Position numbers and translations under genes: made by a program. The notes under the pieces were generated by a model that saw nothing but the letters and a program-made list of their open reading frames with translations, ran no database searches and was not told where the DNA came from. A stretch of DNA of 64,000 nucleotides from Euphorbia lathyris (taxonomy: Eukaryota; Streptophyta; Magnoliopsida; Malpighiales; Euphorbiaceae), in contig NC_088917.1 in NCBI RefSeq assembly GCF_963576675.1, positions 78,664,610 through 78,728,609 on the forward strand, given 5' to 3'. Shown piece after piece: positions 1-11,932 of the stretch (position 1 is its first letter; the number at the start of each line of letters is the position of its first letter).

Positions 1-179
1 TGAGTGTTGATTCATTTTGCTGCTTTGTGGAACATGTTTTTGTTGTACCAATCTTATTGTGTACATGGTTTTGGTTGGGGAATATGTTTTTTTTTTGTGT
101 AATTTGCTACATGTTTTTGGTGTTGCTTTTCAATGGGCTGTAAATTTTTGAAACACGTTTTTGGTATGGTACGAATATA

Positions 180-420
180 TATATAATGTGCCGTTTTTAA
201 GGCACTTTCAATGCAAATGATGTTTTTAGGCACAAGTGATTTTTAATGCGTTATGTTTTAGGCAATTATAGTGCAGTTTTTAGGTAAGGTGCAAGTGCAC
301 TTTAATGCAAGTGAGTTATATAACATTGTGCCTTTTTTAGGTATAGTGCAAATGCTGAATTTTTAAGCACTTATAATGCAAATGCTGTTTTTAAGGACTT
401 GTAATGCAAATGTCTTCAAT
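180..420. repeat. Imperfect AT-rich short tandem-like repeats
   Basis: A degenerate motif built around a G-T-G-C / A-A-T-G-C-A-A core followed by a run of T and AGGCAC recurs about every 30-40 bases. No reading frame is associated with it. It may be subterminal repeat sequence of a DNA transposon whose end lies left of the window; that is inference only. Confidence 0.35.
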
Positions 421-529
421 GATATATAGAAATAACAATTTCTAAATACAGCAAGTTAGAGTACATTAAACCGGATTGCAAATTTCATAACAGATTTCCA
501 AAAAGAGTACATTAAACCTTAAAACATGT

Positions 530-1047
530 CTAACCCAACAACAATATGGAAATACAGCAAGCAAGCACAACAACACAGAAAATCCCAAGACAGTTGCACA
601 ATTGTCCTGCTTTGTTTTCTTTCTCATTTCTATCCTTCTCCTGCTGAATTAGTGTTGCTCCTTGCTATGTTTCTCGTTCCATTGCCATGTCAAATTCCCT
701 GTTTCTTTCTTTTTCACATTTCTTCAATCTCTCACATTCTTTCTCAATTTTATCTAGCTTCCTCAATAATCCAAGGATGACAGATTTTTCCCTTTCGTTC
801 ATTGGAGGGTCCATCCACTCAAAGAACTTACATGCATTTCGATTCTAGCACAGATGAGAAAAAATTAACAGAGCATTACATAAGCAATACAACAAAATCA
901 ACACAACATTTTTTAAAACAAACGACTTACCCCAAAGTTCCTACAATTGAAATATCTTCTCTCTGGGTTTGAATCACTCTAAGAAGTTGACATAGGGGGC
1001 TTGAATTCCATAGTGGAAAATCCATCCTCCGCCAAAGTTCTGGACAT
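530..1047 (-). pseudogene. GRF-type zinc-finger protein with coiled coil and C-terminal membrane segment, broken
   Basis: Read on the minus strand. Exon 1 (1047-931) begins at an ATG (1045-1047) and encodes the first half of a GRF zinc finger (NPERRYFNC). A GT..AG intron of 86 bp (845-930) follows. Exon 2 (844-530) continues in phase with ACKFFEWMD, the second cysteine and aromatic core of the GRF fold, then a Lys/Glu-rich coiled coil, then a hydrophobic stretch of about 20 residues just before the final stop at 530-532. This order (GRF finger, coiled coil, terminal membrane helix) is common in small plant GRF proteins, which are presumed nucleic-acid binding; their function is mostly unknown. 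Two in-frame TAG codons break it: 979-981, where the family normally has Trp, and 665-667 in the coiled coil. The gene is therefore probably dead. Such genes are often amplified in plant genomes, sometimes near MULE transposons; no such link is proven here. Confidence 0.6.
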
Positions 1048-1448
1048 TTCACGAAGAAGATGAGGAAGGCATAATCGGTGATATTTTTGGGTATCGCAAT
1101 ACTTCCCTTGTGATTGCGATTTTTTAAGATTAGGGTTTTTTTTCGTCATGCAGTTCTTGCGATGAAGACCAACCATGGAAGAAAGAGGGAGGAAGACACA
1201 ATGTCAGGTGAGAAAGAAGAGAGGAGAGAGGAGAGAGAGTCTTTTGGGTTTTATAATTTGTGCGGGAAACTAAGCACGGGTATAAGGGTTATTACATCTG
1301 TAATGGGAAACGTTTTTTAATTGAAAAAGGTAAATAGTGATGACGTGGCATGGTTGACCAACGTTGACCGGTCACAATTACCTATTGTACACTTTAGTGG
1401 GAAGTCACCCGAAGTGCGTACGGTTTAGTGTGATAAAAAATTGGTTGT

Positions 1449-4400
1449 CACTATGCCATTTTCCCTTTCACATGACACAAGATACATGACAGACATTTGT
1501 TTTCGTGTCGTCTGAATATTTTTCGTGACAGTATTTTAACTGTATCTCATCTGAAAGCGAAATAAAAAATACGCTCGATTCTCAGATGACATTACGATTA
1601 CATAATCCTGTCATCCAAAGAAAACGCGCGTTTTCGTTAAATTTCACTTACTCAATAGATGACACTTATAATAAATGAATGTCATTGTTTGCCGAAAACA
1701 AAAAAGCGGCAAATGAAATTTCACTTACGCGGTCAATCCCCAAATTTTAGGCGCTCTTGTTTGACTAAAATTTTCAGCTGATATATAATCTCTAATCCTA
1801 AACCCCATTTTAGGTTACGCAAGAGCTTCATCCCTCTCATCCCTTTCTATCGCCATGGCTGATTTGGACATGCAATCACTGGGTGAGCTATAAACACGGT
1901 ACTGGTAAGTATCTATTGATTGACATTGTTCCTTACTCTCTCTTTTTCTCATCCGATTTACTTTTGTGTATGTCGATTTCAGCAGCTGGAATAAGGATCT
2001 ATTGATTTTCAGAGCTATGATTTAAAGGGTTAGATCTCTCACTTAGATACTGATTTTATTGTATTCATTGTTAGATTCACCGATGAAATTCTTGGGTCAT
2101 TATCTTTTTTAACCTAGGGTAATACATTGCCGGTTGCTGAAGATGTTCTGATTTCTTTTTATTTGAACATAATATTTGCAGGGATAGTAAGAATGCTACA
2201 TGTGAAGGCTGACTGAAGAGATTGTCAATCGGTTCATGCCTTTAGCATATGGGGAGATTTCTTTAACTTACTGAATATATATTAATGTTAAGTTGGTTTG
2301 AACTGATTGGCCATGCCTTTAGAAGTGCTTGTGTATGTTTGATGTACTGTTTTGGAACCTAGAACTCATTGATTTAGGAAACTATCCTGATTTAGGCATA
2401 CTCTAAAGCTTTTGAATGTTCATTGTGATTGGCACTACTCTTACACCTATGAGTTATACTGCTAGAAGTGATTGAGTATGTGTATGTGTATGAAACATGT
2501 TTATGTGTGATGTTCCGTTGATGTTTATGTTTGAGGTTCTGTATGAGTATGTGTATGATTGTTCATTTGGGCATGTAGCTTATTAATCATTCATCAAGTA
2601 TTAGAGGAACATTGTAAAAGGGTCATTGAGCATGTGGATGATTAGGCATACTCTAAAGCTTTGAATGTTCATTGTGATTGGCACTACTCTTACACCTATG
2701 AGTTATACTGCTAGAAGTGATTGAGTATGTGTATGTGTATGAAACATGTTTATGTATGATGTTCTGTTGATGTTTATGTTTGAGGTTCTTTATGAGTATG
2801 TGTACGATTGTTCATTTGGGCATGTAGCTTATTAATCATGCATCAAGTATTAGAGGAACATTGTAAAAGGGTCATTGAGCATGTATGAAGCATGTATTAA
2901 AAGGTAAATTTAGGCTAATTGATATCACCATTCTCTTTTTTATTTGAACATGACCTATGATGATAAGTAAGGAATAAGTTGTATGCTTGTTATAGCATGT
3001 TCACTTGAATAAGTTGTCTACTTGTTATAGCATGTTAGGCATACTCCTAAATCTCCATTACTATGTATCATGTCACTTGGCTTGTTATGCTTATGGAAAA
3101 GTGTTTAACATGGTGATGAAGTTGTATGATTCTAACAACACAAGTTTATGACCACAAGCTAACTTCATCATGAACTGTACAATCCAAGTGGCAGGTACGT
3201 AGTGGTGGCTTTATGATGCTATGAGAACAAGTTTTAGATTTGCACGAATAAGTTGTCTATTTGTTATAACATGTTAAGCATACTCTTAAAGCTGAAAATG
3301 TTATGAAACCATTCAGGATGGTGATGAGATAAGTTTACAATATACCTTCCACTTGGCTTGTTATCTGATTGAAACCATTCAGGATGTTGATGGGTTTTCG
3401 ATGCTATCAGCATAAGTTATGAACTTGATATTATGTTTAGGAAGGTATCTGATCATGCATAGTCTTAAAGCTGAAAATGATGAACTTGCTTGATTCTTTT
3501 CTATTTTAACATGAGTTATGCTGATGAGACATATGTTGGCTTGTTTTATGTTCTATTTATGAAGTAACTGATTCAAGAATATACACATGTTTCATATCAA
3601 TTTAGCATGTTATGTGTTAGGAAGTAGAACTGATTCAATTTAATAGACATAAACGAATAAGTTGACTACTTTGTTATAGCATGTTATCATCCACTTGAAT
3701 ATACATATATATGTCTACTTGAATAAGTTGTCTACTTTGTATTGCCTATCAAAAAAGGATAGCGTGCAAGGGGGGCATTATAATGTGACGTGCGAATAGC
3801 GTACAAGGGGGGGGGGGGGCGTGATGCGCGATTAGAAAGGAGATTTTGATGCTAAAGAAACACTGGAGCTGGATGGATGGAGTTGAGTACTGGAGGGGCA
3901 TGGAGCCAACATTGAAGATCAGATTGATTACCAAGTACATTTGTAATCAGTAATCATTCTAGGAGATGATGACTTAGATATGCTTTAGTTCAAGTTGGAT
4001 TTGGCTTTCCAATCAACACCACCACACCTTTGACTATATATACAGATTTGGAGATGTACATTAATTGCTTATATTTTTTTTTTACCCTACATTCATTCAG
4101 TTATTTTGTGTAGTTCAAATCTAACCAGATTATGAGCATTAGTCTCCAGTAAAATTAAAATCATTGATATAAAGAAATTCTTGTTTATTTGATAATTATT
4201 GTTCATTTCCAGAATCATTCGAAGAATAAGGCAAGGAGTGACATTTACGTTTAAAAAAATATCATCTAAAAAACAATAAAAAGACATTAAATTAAAAGAA
4301 TCTGTCATCTAAAACAAATCTCTTGACATGATTGATTAAGACCTATGCCATCTGATACAAGTTACTACGACAGAAATTATTATAAAAACTGTCACCGCGA

Positions 4401-4678
4401 ATACCAATATGCCAATTTCCCATAAAGCGACTTGACATTTTTAATTATTAGTATGTCATGTGATGACATTAAAAGTGACGTTAATAAATAAAAAGATGCA
4501 TCGTAACAATGTTCATATGATAGTACGAAACTAGGCTGATGTCATGTATAGTATCTTCAAATGACAGAACCTAACCGTCGTCTGAAGGTGCAATAGACGG
4601 CAGCGAGCCCTGTGACAGATTTATATCTCGCGGGACGACGGTTTTTAACCGTCGTCTGAAGGGGGTTTTGGCGCAGTG
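1449..4678. mobile_element. Non-autonomous CACTA-like (En/Spm) DNA transposon
   Basis: The left end reads CACTATGCCATTTTCCC and the right end is the inverse of CACTGCGCCAAAACCCC, so both termini start with CACT and share a GCCA core. A 3 bp duplication TGT flanks both sides (1446-1448 and 4679-4681), the size CACTA elements make. Subterminal CGTCGTCTGAA-type motifs occur near both ends (around 1506-1515 and 4573-4660), as is usual for binding sites of CACTA transposases. No transposase reading frame is visible in the 3.2 kb, so it depends on another element. A short ATG with a following GTAAGT donor near 1855-1907 could be a captured first exon, but only about a dozen codons are open. The terminal repeats match imperfectly. 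Confidence 0.55.
2392..2884. repeat. Tandem duplication of about 244 bp inside the CACTA-like element
   Basis: Positions 2392-2635 are repeated at 2642-2884 with only a few substitutions and one base length change; both copies start TTAGGCATACTC and end GAGCATGT. The offset is 250 bp. No coding content is seen. It is a direct duplication, probably by replication slippage or unequal exchange. Confidence 0.85.
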
Positions 4679-4745
4679 TGTACACCAAAGTGTGATTTGG
4701 GGTAAAGGTTGTACACCACGTATGTAATTTACCCCTCATTTGTCA
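4679..4745. repeat. Fragment of a terminal-repeat element flanking the CACTA insertion
   Basis: The sequence from the target duplication to about 4738 (core ACCAAAGTGTGATTTGGGG, ending GTAATTTACCC) resembles the right terminal repeat of the MULE-type MITE at 42769-43443. Part of its interior, including GGAAGTCAC, resembles sequence left of 1446. The CACTA element may therefore have landed inside an older related MITE. Only short stretches match. Confidence 0.3.
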
Positions 4746-4869
4746 TAACTTGCTATTCATTCACTCAATTAATATATAATTAATAATATACCATTCATTC
4801 GCTCAATTAGGTGCAAGCTATAGTTAATTTTTTTGACAAAATAACCATTACTTTGTTTTTTTCACTATA

Positions 4870-5330
4870 GGCATTTTTTCAGGTAAAAGAGTGGGTGAAA
4901 AGGAGGTAGCCTTCAGTCCTTTTTTTATCCGAACTCTAAAAAACCAACGAGTCAGCCGATCGAGTACCCGCTAAGGAGCGAAGATAGTCATTTCTTTTTA
5001 CTTCCGCCATATTCAGGGGAAGGGATATCCCCGCCGAAAAGCTCAGCTTTGCTTGCATTCTTCACCGACGTGAAGAAAACGAGGAAGAAACAGATGTAGA
5101 AACAACTTCTGAAACGAAGGGGGGCCGAAATAAGTATCTTCAAAATTTGAGAATTCGTTGAATAGATGGGATACAGAAAAAAATAGTCGATCCAAGGTCC
5201 TGGAATTAAGGGGAGCCCCACAATGTCCTAATAAAATGCCTAGTGGCGCATTCTTTCTTTGAAGAGTTATTAGAATAATTTTCAGGCTAGCCCGTAAGCT
5301 GACTCCTTTAAAATGTCATTACTTAAGGAT
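4870..5330. other. Possible organelle-derived insertion (NUMT-like), no intact gene
   Basis: About 450 bases here are clearly less AT-rich than the flanks and have the texture of plant mitochondrial intergenic DNA, for example GAGTACCCGCTAAGGAGCG and GGGATATCCCCGCC. No mitochondrial gene could be recognised; a 77-codon minus-strand frame (4988-5221) matches nothing I know. Origin by organelle-to-nucleus transfer is inference. Confidence 0.3.
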
Positions 5331-5827
5331 GATGAGATAGAATATTAATCCAATGGTGGAAAAAAACAAAGTCATCATCCAATAGTAGAAAAAAGCAAAG
5401 TAATGATTAATTTGTTAAAAACAAAGTAACCATAATGTCTACCCATTCAATTTATATATAATTATTAATATATTATTCATTTACTCAATTTAATATTCTT
5501 ATTATAATTATTTTATTGGGTTTAATTTTTTTTTTCTGTAAATTAATTTTTTTGGATATGTGATAGATCTATAAAGTTTGTTGTTCCAAAGTTTACATAA
5601 GTTTTTGCTACTTTCATAAAGTTTGTGTCTACCTTTAGAATTGGTTTAGAATTCAGATATCCATTTAGGTAAGAAGGTTGTAAAAAATCAATATAAAAAA
5701 GTCCACCTTTAAAAATTGTATTTTGTTGAAGGTTTTGTTTCGATGTTTATTTATTTTCAAAGAGATAAATGACTGCTATAAAAAAAAAATAAATTTATAT
5801 TATGATCCTTATTTCATTAGCTATATA
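5331..5827. other. AT-rich spacer, no gene seen
   Basis: Low-complexity A/T sequence with short repeated phrases such as AACAAAGTAA. No plausible reading frame, RNA gene or complete transposon is visible. Confidence 0.6.
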
Positions 5828-6000
5828 CAATAAAACCTTTATAAATTAATATTCGATAAATTAATAATTTTTTTAAAATAATAATTTTTCCTGATTCCGA
5901 CTTGGACCAGTTCAATAAATTAATATTCGATAAATTAATATCTCTATAAATTAATAAAATTTTATAATACCAATATTATTAATTTATAGAGGTTTTATTA
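5828..6000. mobile_element. Emigrant-like MITE (pogo/Tc1-mariner), 173 bp
   Basis: Starts CAATAAAACCTTTATAAATT and ends with the inverse form, AATTTATAGAGGTTTTATTA, flanked by TA on both sides (5826-5827, 6001-6002). The terminal repeat matches the Emigrant/Lemi1 consensus known from Arabidopsis and Medicago. It has no coding capacity. Confidence 0.8.
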
Positions 6001-6002
6001 TA

Positions 6003-6103
6003 AGCTACCGTTTAGATCATCCTTCTAAAAGATCAAGGGAAAAAGAGTTGTATTCATGAATCACTTTCCTATTATTATTTTTTATTATTATTATTATTAT
6101 TAC

Positions 6104-6142
<39 letters not shown>

Positions 6143-7491
6143 GTTTCACAAGCAATGGGTTAAAGTTATTTGTACATGGTTTGGATTTATCATTTGGAGA
6201 TTGTGGTGTGAATTGTTCTCGGCATTTGAGATCTAGAACTTTAAAATGTCGTACATTGCTAAATACAGTTCCTTTTTATTTGGAATTTTTTTGGCCCTTC
6301 TCTTAATTTTGATAGAAAATAAAAAATTCTCTCTCTAAAATTACAAATCCGAACAATAATAATTGAAATTATGAAAATAATTGATACGTAACAATTCGAG
6401 AATCTCGGAAATGGATGATTACGAGCTAGAAACATTAAAATTTACGTTTTTTTATCAAAGAAATCATGAAAATAATGCATATTTTTTGACGTCGCATTTT
6501 TCGTCACAAAAAATTGGTATATTTTTAATTTTTCATCACAAAAAATTGAACGATTTAGTATTTTCTGTCACAAAAAATTTAACGATTTTGAATCTGCCAA
6601 ATTATGCCTAGGCGGATGTAGAAATCCGCCCGGCCAATGCCAGATGGATGTTGCATCCGCCTAGACATATTTTGGTTGATTCCCACAAATTCAGTTTCGA
6701 ATTTTTTTTATGAAAAGGGTAAAATTATCCAAATGGAGATGGTGATAAGTAATTTGGTGGCGGTAAATAACAATACCCTAAAATGTGAATGATAATAAAA
6801 TATTTGTAAAATTGGCAAAGTTGATTTTATGTTTCCATTTGTTTACCTCCACTAACTGAAAATCATGGATTCGTTCTTGTAAACAATTTTAATAGATTAT
6901 CACTTGCGTCAAGACGGCCTCAATTTCTTAATGGGATAGTTAAAGATAGAAACATGGAAAGCTGGTTGAAAGACAAGTTACATCATACGACTATTCATTT
7001 GAGCTATAATGCACCTTTATTTAGTCATCGCTTACCACACCATACTTAATGTTTTCAAACTCCAATGAAAACTTGATAGACACCTTTTGGGATACTTGAG
7101 ATGATATCAACGAACTGTCAAAGGAGAGGTCAGAGTCCAACATCCTTACTCTAATGCTTAAGTCAGTAAAAAATATTAAGATTTAGTACATTGATTAGAA
7201 AGCAGAGTAGTCAAGAAATTGTTTTGTACCTTATAATATTTGAGTTGACTATTTATAGAAATTAAGAGTCTATATTTGAATAGAATTCCACGTGATAATG
7301 TTTCATTGTCCCACGTGTTCATGCGCTGAGCGTTTATTTCAAATAACTTTTTATGATTGGAACACATGTCCGAGACGGTTTTACCATTTGAAGAGGAATT
7401 CTCTAATGGTCCGCATATAATCCCTTATGGCTATTCTTTTTTATGATATACCATCATCATATTTTGTGAATGTCACGAGCTAGGTAAATTA
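6003..7491. other. Spacer with a TTA microsatellite and a small hairpin, no gene
   Basis: A (TTA)n microsatellite lies at about 6082-6142. Around 6470-6590 three spaced copies of a TCACAAAAAATT phrase occur. At 6606-6665 an inverted pair (CTAGGCGGATG and CATCCGCCTAG) could form a hairpin. Frames at 6381-6611 and 7176-7367 show no recognisable domain, so I do not call genes. Confidence 0.5.
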
Positions 7492-8087
7492 TTGGTATAA
7501 AGCCCATTTGGCCCCTGAATTCAAGTGTGAAAATCAAATTAGCCCCTTATTATACAACAATCAAGCCCTTTAATTATACAATTTTCATCAAATCAGCCCT
7601 TCACACAAACTGAGTCAAAATATGAAGCTAAACTCGGTGCAATTTTCAACTGAGTCAAATCTAAGAAATAATCCAAAATCTAATTTTACTTTTGGATTTA
7701 TTTTTGCAATTTTTTGTTTTATTTTTTTTCTTTTGCAAAAGAAAGAGCAGTTTTTCATTAACATGGGCATGACTTTGTTGATACATTAAAACCTCTATAT
7801 ATGAATACTTTATGTAGGAATAACCTCTATTTTGTTAAAAAAAAAAATTGGTCCCAATTTGGTAATAACCTCTATTACCAAACTCCATTTAGTAATAACC
7901 TCTCAATTGTTATACAAATAGTCGGATTCCAAGTGTATTCCTATATAGAAGTTCTACTGATGTGATGTAAATTGGATAAAAAAATAACAACACAATATTA
8001 TCTTAGTTTAAGTACAGATTTTGACTCCGTTTGTGAAAGACTGATTTGATGTTGAATAAAGACAATTCCAAATGTGCTTTATGCCAA
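7492..8087. mobile_element. MITE of unassigned superfamily with long inverted ends
   Basis: The ends TTGGTATAAAGCCCATTTGG and, inverted, TTGGCATAAAGCACATTTGG match at 18 of 20 positions. The inverted similarity continues inward (ATCAAATCAG...ACTGAGTCA against TGACTC...CTGATTTGAT). A 5 bp AATTA flanks both sides (7487-7491, 8088-8092). It is interrupted by an Emigrant-like element at 7784-7959. No coding capacity. Confidence 0.6.
7784..7959. mobile_element. Emigrant-like MITE nested in another MITE
   Basis: Left end CATTAAAACCTCTATATATG and right end, inverted, CAGTAGAACTTCTATATAGG carry the ACCTCTATA core of Emigrant/pogo elements. A TA precedes the left end. Interior phrases (GGTCCCAA, TAATAACCTCTATT) recur in the larger relative at 57231-57924, so the two belong to one family. 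Confidence 0.65.
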
Positions 8088-8095
8088 AATTAGGC

Positions 8096-8481
8096 TTAAT
8101 ACATTCACTGCCTCCAAGTTGTTTCAATAATGTAACTGATTCACTTTTGAATTTATACCCCTGACAACTAACCTATTCAATTTGTTTATTTGGAACAAAT
8201 AACCTCTTAAGTTGCTTAATTGAAATAAATAGCTACTTAAGTTGCTTATTTGGAACAAATAATCCCTAAATCCAAAAAAAAAACATTCAGTATAATATTG
8301 TATCAGAAATAAAAAATTTGCAAAATATCGGTTGCTATATCTAACTAATATACTGATACATTAACTAAAGGGCAAAAAAAACTCCCGAAATCACAAATAT
8401 TAATCTATTTGAGAGGTTATTTATTCCAAATAATCAAGTTGAGAAAGTTAGTTGTCACAAGTCTAAGTTCCGGGGTTAGTT
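8096..8481. mobile_element. Left part of a MITE split by gypsy element 1
   Basis: This segment matches the MITE at 58734-59107 (shared TTAATAC end, CTCCAAGTTGT, repeated TTTGGAACAAATAA, CACAAGTCTAAGTTC). It stops at the gypsy 5' LTR. The next ten bases of the family (CAGTTGCAGT) reappear right after the gypsy 3' LTR at 26559-26568, after which similarity is lost. Confidence 0.65.
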
Positions 8482-9015
8482 TGATGCGGACATCCTAACT
8501 GGGATCACTGATCACGCGCGTCTTGGCGGATCCTCAGACATCACATCCACGGAGGGTGTACCTAGGAGGGCGGATCCCTAGTAAATACGAGCGGGGCGGA
8601 TCTAGGAGTACACAAGGAGGCGTATCAACATCTGACCAGGGGAGGATCCTCAAGCTACTCCTGGGCGGATCTCCAGGTTTACTTCCTCCCGAAGGAATTC
8701 ACCAACAACCCTGACACTCCGTACCTGTACCTTTGTACTGATTGTCGGGGCGTATCACCTATTTTACCCTTTTGTTGGTAACCTTATTGTAACCCTAGTA
8801 GGGGTAGTCCTTGTCTTTTGTTATCATTAGGGGGATGTATTTAAACCCCCATTTTGTAAGGATGAAACAACTTTTTATCAATCAAAATCATTCTCTTTGA
8901 GAACCTAAGGTTTATACCTTGTTTATTGGGATTCACTCCTTCTAGTTTAGCTAGAGAAGAATCTCTTTGTTGGTTTACGATTAAAACCTTCATTTATCGC
9001 TTTCAATCTATATCA
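8482..9015 (+). repeat. 5' LTR of gypsy element 1 (534 bp)
   Basis: Runs from TGATGCGG to TATCA. It holds several copies of a GGCGGATC motif in the first 200 bases and a TATTTAAA TATA-like box near 8839. It differs from its 3' partner at about six bases plus a 43 bp block missing from the 3' copy. Confidence 0.9.
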
Positions 9016-9017
9016 GT

Positions 9018-9029
9018 TGGTATCAGAGC
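9018..9029 (+). promoter_or_regulatory. Primer-binding site, initiator Met-tRNA type
   Basis: TGGTATCAGAGC, two bases after the 5' LTR, is the complement of the 3' end of initiator methionine tRNA, the usual plant retrotransposon primer. Confidence 0.9.
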
Positions 9030-9062
9030 CGATCGTTTCCTGACCCGAAACTTCTTTTAGCA

Positions 9063-11932
9063 ATGGTTCAACCTCGACAACCGCAAGATTCCATGGAGAC
9101 CAGTGACCGGAGGTATGAGGAGCTGAGGGAGCACCTCGCGGAGCAGATCCAAGCCAGCCATGAGCGGCAGAGGCAAACCGACCAACGGTTCCTGGAGCTA
9201 GCCACCTCCCTAGAAAACTTCAAACTGGAGGTTCTGGCTCTAATCCGACCAACCGCGGGAGGATCAACCCAGAGAAAGGAAGGAGTCCCTGAACAACAGC
9301 TTCCACAAATGGGTCCTAGGGATCCTGAGGTAAGAAGACCCAACTATGTCCTTATGCATAATGCTGATAGTGATAGTGATGACTTTGAGGGTATTGGGAA
9401 TGATGATACCGCTCGAACTACGAAGGATGTTGGGCCTGTTGACAACCGACGTGTGGATGTTGCTAGAGTATACCTAGGTCTAGGCAACTTTGATAGAGAT
9501 GATGCCTTTAAGCTAAAAATAGACTTACCATCTTTTGGAGGTGAACTGGATATAGAGGGATTCTTAGACTGGTTATCGGAAGTTGAACGTTTTTTTAAGT
9601 ATGCTGGGATTCCTGATGAGAGAAAAGTGAGGCTGGTGGCGTATCGCTTGAAGGGTGGCACATCAGTTTGGTGGGATCAGATGAGGGAAGAGAGAAGAAG
9701 AGGGGGCAGAGATCCGATTAGATATTGGCTACGGATGAAGGCGATGTTGAGGGAGCGGTTCTTACCGCCGGATTATGAGCAGTATATTTACAGCTCCTAC
9801 AGGGGATGCTCTCAAGGGACCCGAAGTGTCTATGAATATACCTCAGAGTTCTTGAGGCTTTCGGCCAGGGCCAACTTGTCAGAAACTGAAAGCCAAAAGA
9901 CCTCTAGGTATCTAGAAGGGTTGAGATACAACATCCAGGATCGTATTGGCACACAGATGGTGGTTCGGGTACAAGATGCCAGGAATTTAGCCCTCAAGGC
10001 TGAATCCCAACTAACCGGGAGATCCAGGAGATCCGCCACTACTGAGTATACGCTTGGAGGAAGAGATAACATGAAGCCTTATGACAAAGGCAAGCAGGTG
10101 GCGAGTGCCAGTGGGGCCAAGGTCAACAATGTGAGAAGGGGATCTGTCGGGGATACTAGGCCGTACAAGGAAGCACCTATACCACGTAAGAGCAACAATC
10201 CGTACACGAGGCTAGCGCCTTTTAAATGTTTTCGGTGCAATGAGCCAGGCCATAGGTCCAACGAATGTCCTAGGAGGAAGAGCGCCAACATGGTGGAGAG
10301 GTATGAAGGTGACTATGACGAAGGGGATAAAGTATTTTGTGAACCCTTAGGAGAAGATGATGATAAGGCGGATGAAGAGAGATATGCCATTCATGTGGTA
10401 CGGCGTTTGTTAGTCTCCAGCCGGATAGAGGGAGATCAGAAGCACAGACTATTCAGGACCCGCTGTCTCGTGAAAGGTGGGCGATGCAATGTGATAATAG
10501 ATAGTGGGAGCCCAGAGAACATTGTGAGCAGCAGCACCGTTCGGAAATTTAGGTTGTTGGGGGAGGCGCATCCCGACCCCTATAGGGTGGGATGGATCAA
10601 GAACGTGGGTGAACTTAGAGTAAACCAGAGATGCAGGGTACCTATTGAGATTGGTGATTATAGTGATGAAGTCTGTTGTGATGTGGTCGATATGGACGCC
10701 TGCCACCTATTGTTGGGCCGACCCTGGTAGTTTGATAACGACGCCATCCACACAGGAAGAGAGAACACTAACAGATTTGTGAAGAATGGGGTGAAGTTCG
10801 TACTTACGCCAATGATGAGAGAGCCAAAGGCCGACGAGAAGTCTACCTTGGTAGTCTATCCTACACACAAATCATTTGTCAGCGAATGTGAAGAGAGCCA
10901 GATGGTGTATGTGGTAATGGTTAAGGCGAATCACGAAGCCTTCCCAGTGGATGAACGGGAGATGCCGAATGAAGTGACCCGCCTACTTGGTGAGTATCCG
11001 GATCTTTTCCCTGAGGAATTGCCAAGTGGGTTACCACCTTTGAGGGACATCCAACATCATATCGACCTTGTGCCCGGGGCTAGTTTACTAAGCCTCCCCC
11101 ATTATCGAATGAGTCCAAAGGAAAATGACATCATGAGGCAGAAAGTGGAAGAGCTCATTGAGATGGGGTATGTTAGAGAAAGTATGAGTCCATGCGCCGT
11201 CCCAGCCCTACTTATGCCCAAGAAGGATGGATCTTGGCGGATGTGTGTGGACAGCAGGGCTATCAACAAGATCACTATCAAGTATAAGTTCCCTATTCCA
11301 AGGCTGGATGATATGCTAGACCAACTTGGCGGATCCCGAGTTTTCTCCAAGATTGATCTCAGGAGCGGTTATCATCAGATACAAATTCGATCTAGGGATG
11401 AGTGGAAGACCGCCTTCAAGACCGGAGATGGATTGTATGAGTGGTTAGTTATGCCATTTGGGATGACTAACGCCCCCAGTACTTTCATGAGGCTGATGAA
11501 TCATGTGCTTCGCCCGGTGATTGGAAAATTTGTAGTTGTGTATTTTGATGACATCCTGATTCATAGCGAGACCTTGGGGGAGCATGTGGAGCATTTACAG
11601 ATAGTGTTTGACCTGTTAAGGAAACACCAGTTACACGCCAACACTAAGAAGTGTGATTTCGTCATGGAAAGCCTGGTTTTCCTTAGGTTCGTGGTTAGTG
11701 GCGATGGGGTCCAAGTTGATGGGGAGAAGGTAAGAGCCATCCGAGAATGGCCTACTCCGAGGAACGTGGGGGAAATCAGGAGCTTTCATGGGCTAGCAAC
11801 ATTTTATCGACGATTCATCAAGAACTTCAGCTTCATAGTGGCCTCGTTGACGGAGTGCTTGAAGAAAGGGAAGGGATTCGCGTGGGCGGATGCTCAAGAG
11901 GAGAGCTTCGCCCTGATCAAGGAAAAGCTGAG
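9063..11932 (+). pseudogene. Gypsy element 1 gag-protease-RT, upstream part
   Basis: One frame from ATG 9063. Order: N-terminal charged coiled coil; gag core ([21 protein letters not shown]); a CCHC zinc knuckle (CFRCNEPGHRSNEC, near codon 390); protease with IIDSGS; then reverse transcriptase with [12 protein letters not shown] and YFDD. The frame is cut by TAG at 10728-10730 where the sister element at 46575-52075 has CAG (Gln), and then stays open to 11932, where the copia element is inserted near the RT/RNase H boundary. The products would be capsid, protease and polymerase of virus-like particles. The start is the first ATG 45 bases after the LTR and matches the sister copy. Dead copy; it continues at 22855. 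Confidence 0.92.

Noticed and set aside
3749..3940. Pro-rich 63-codon minus-strand frame
   Set aside because: Caused by a run of G at about 3809-3820; inside the CACTA-like element and without homology I recognise.
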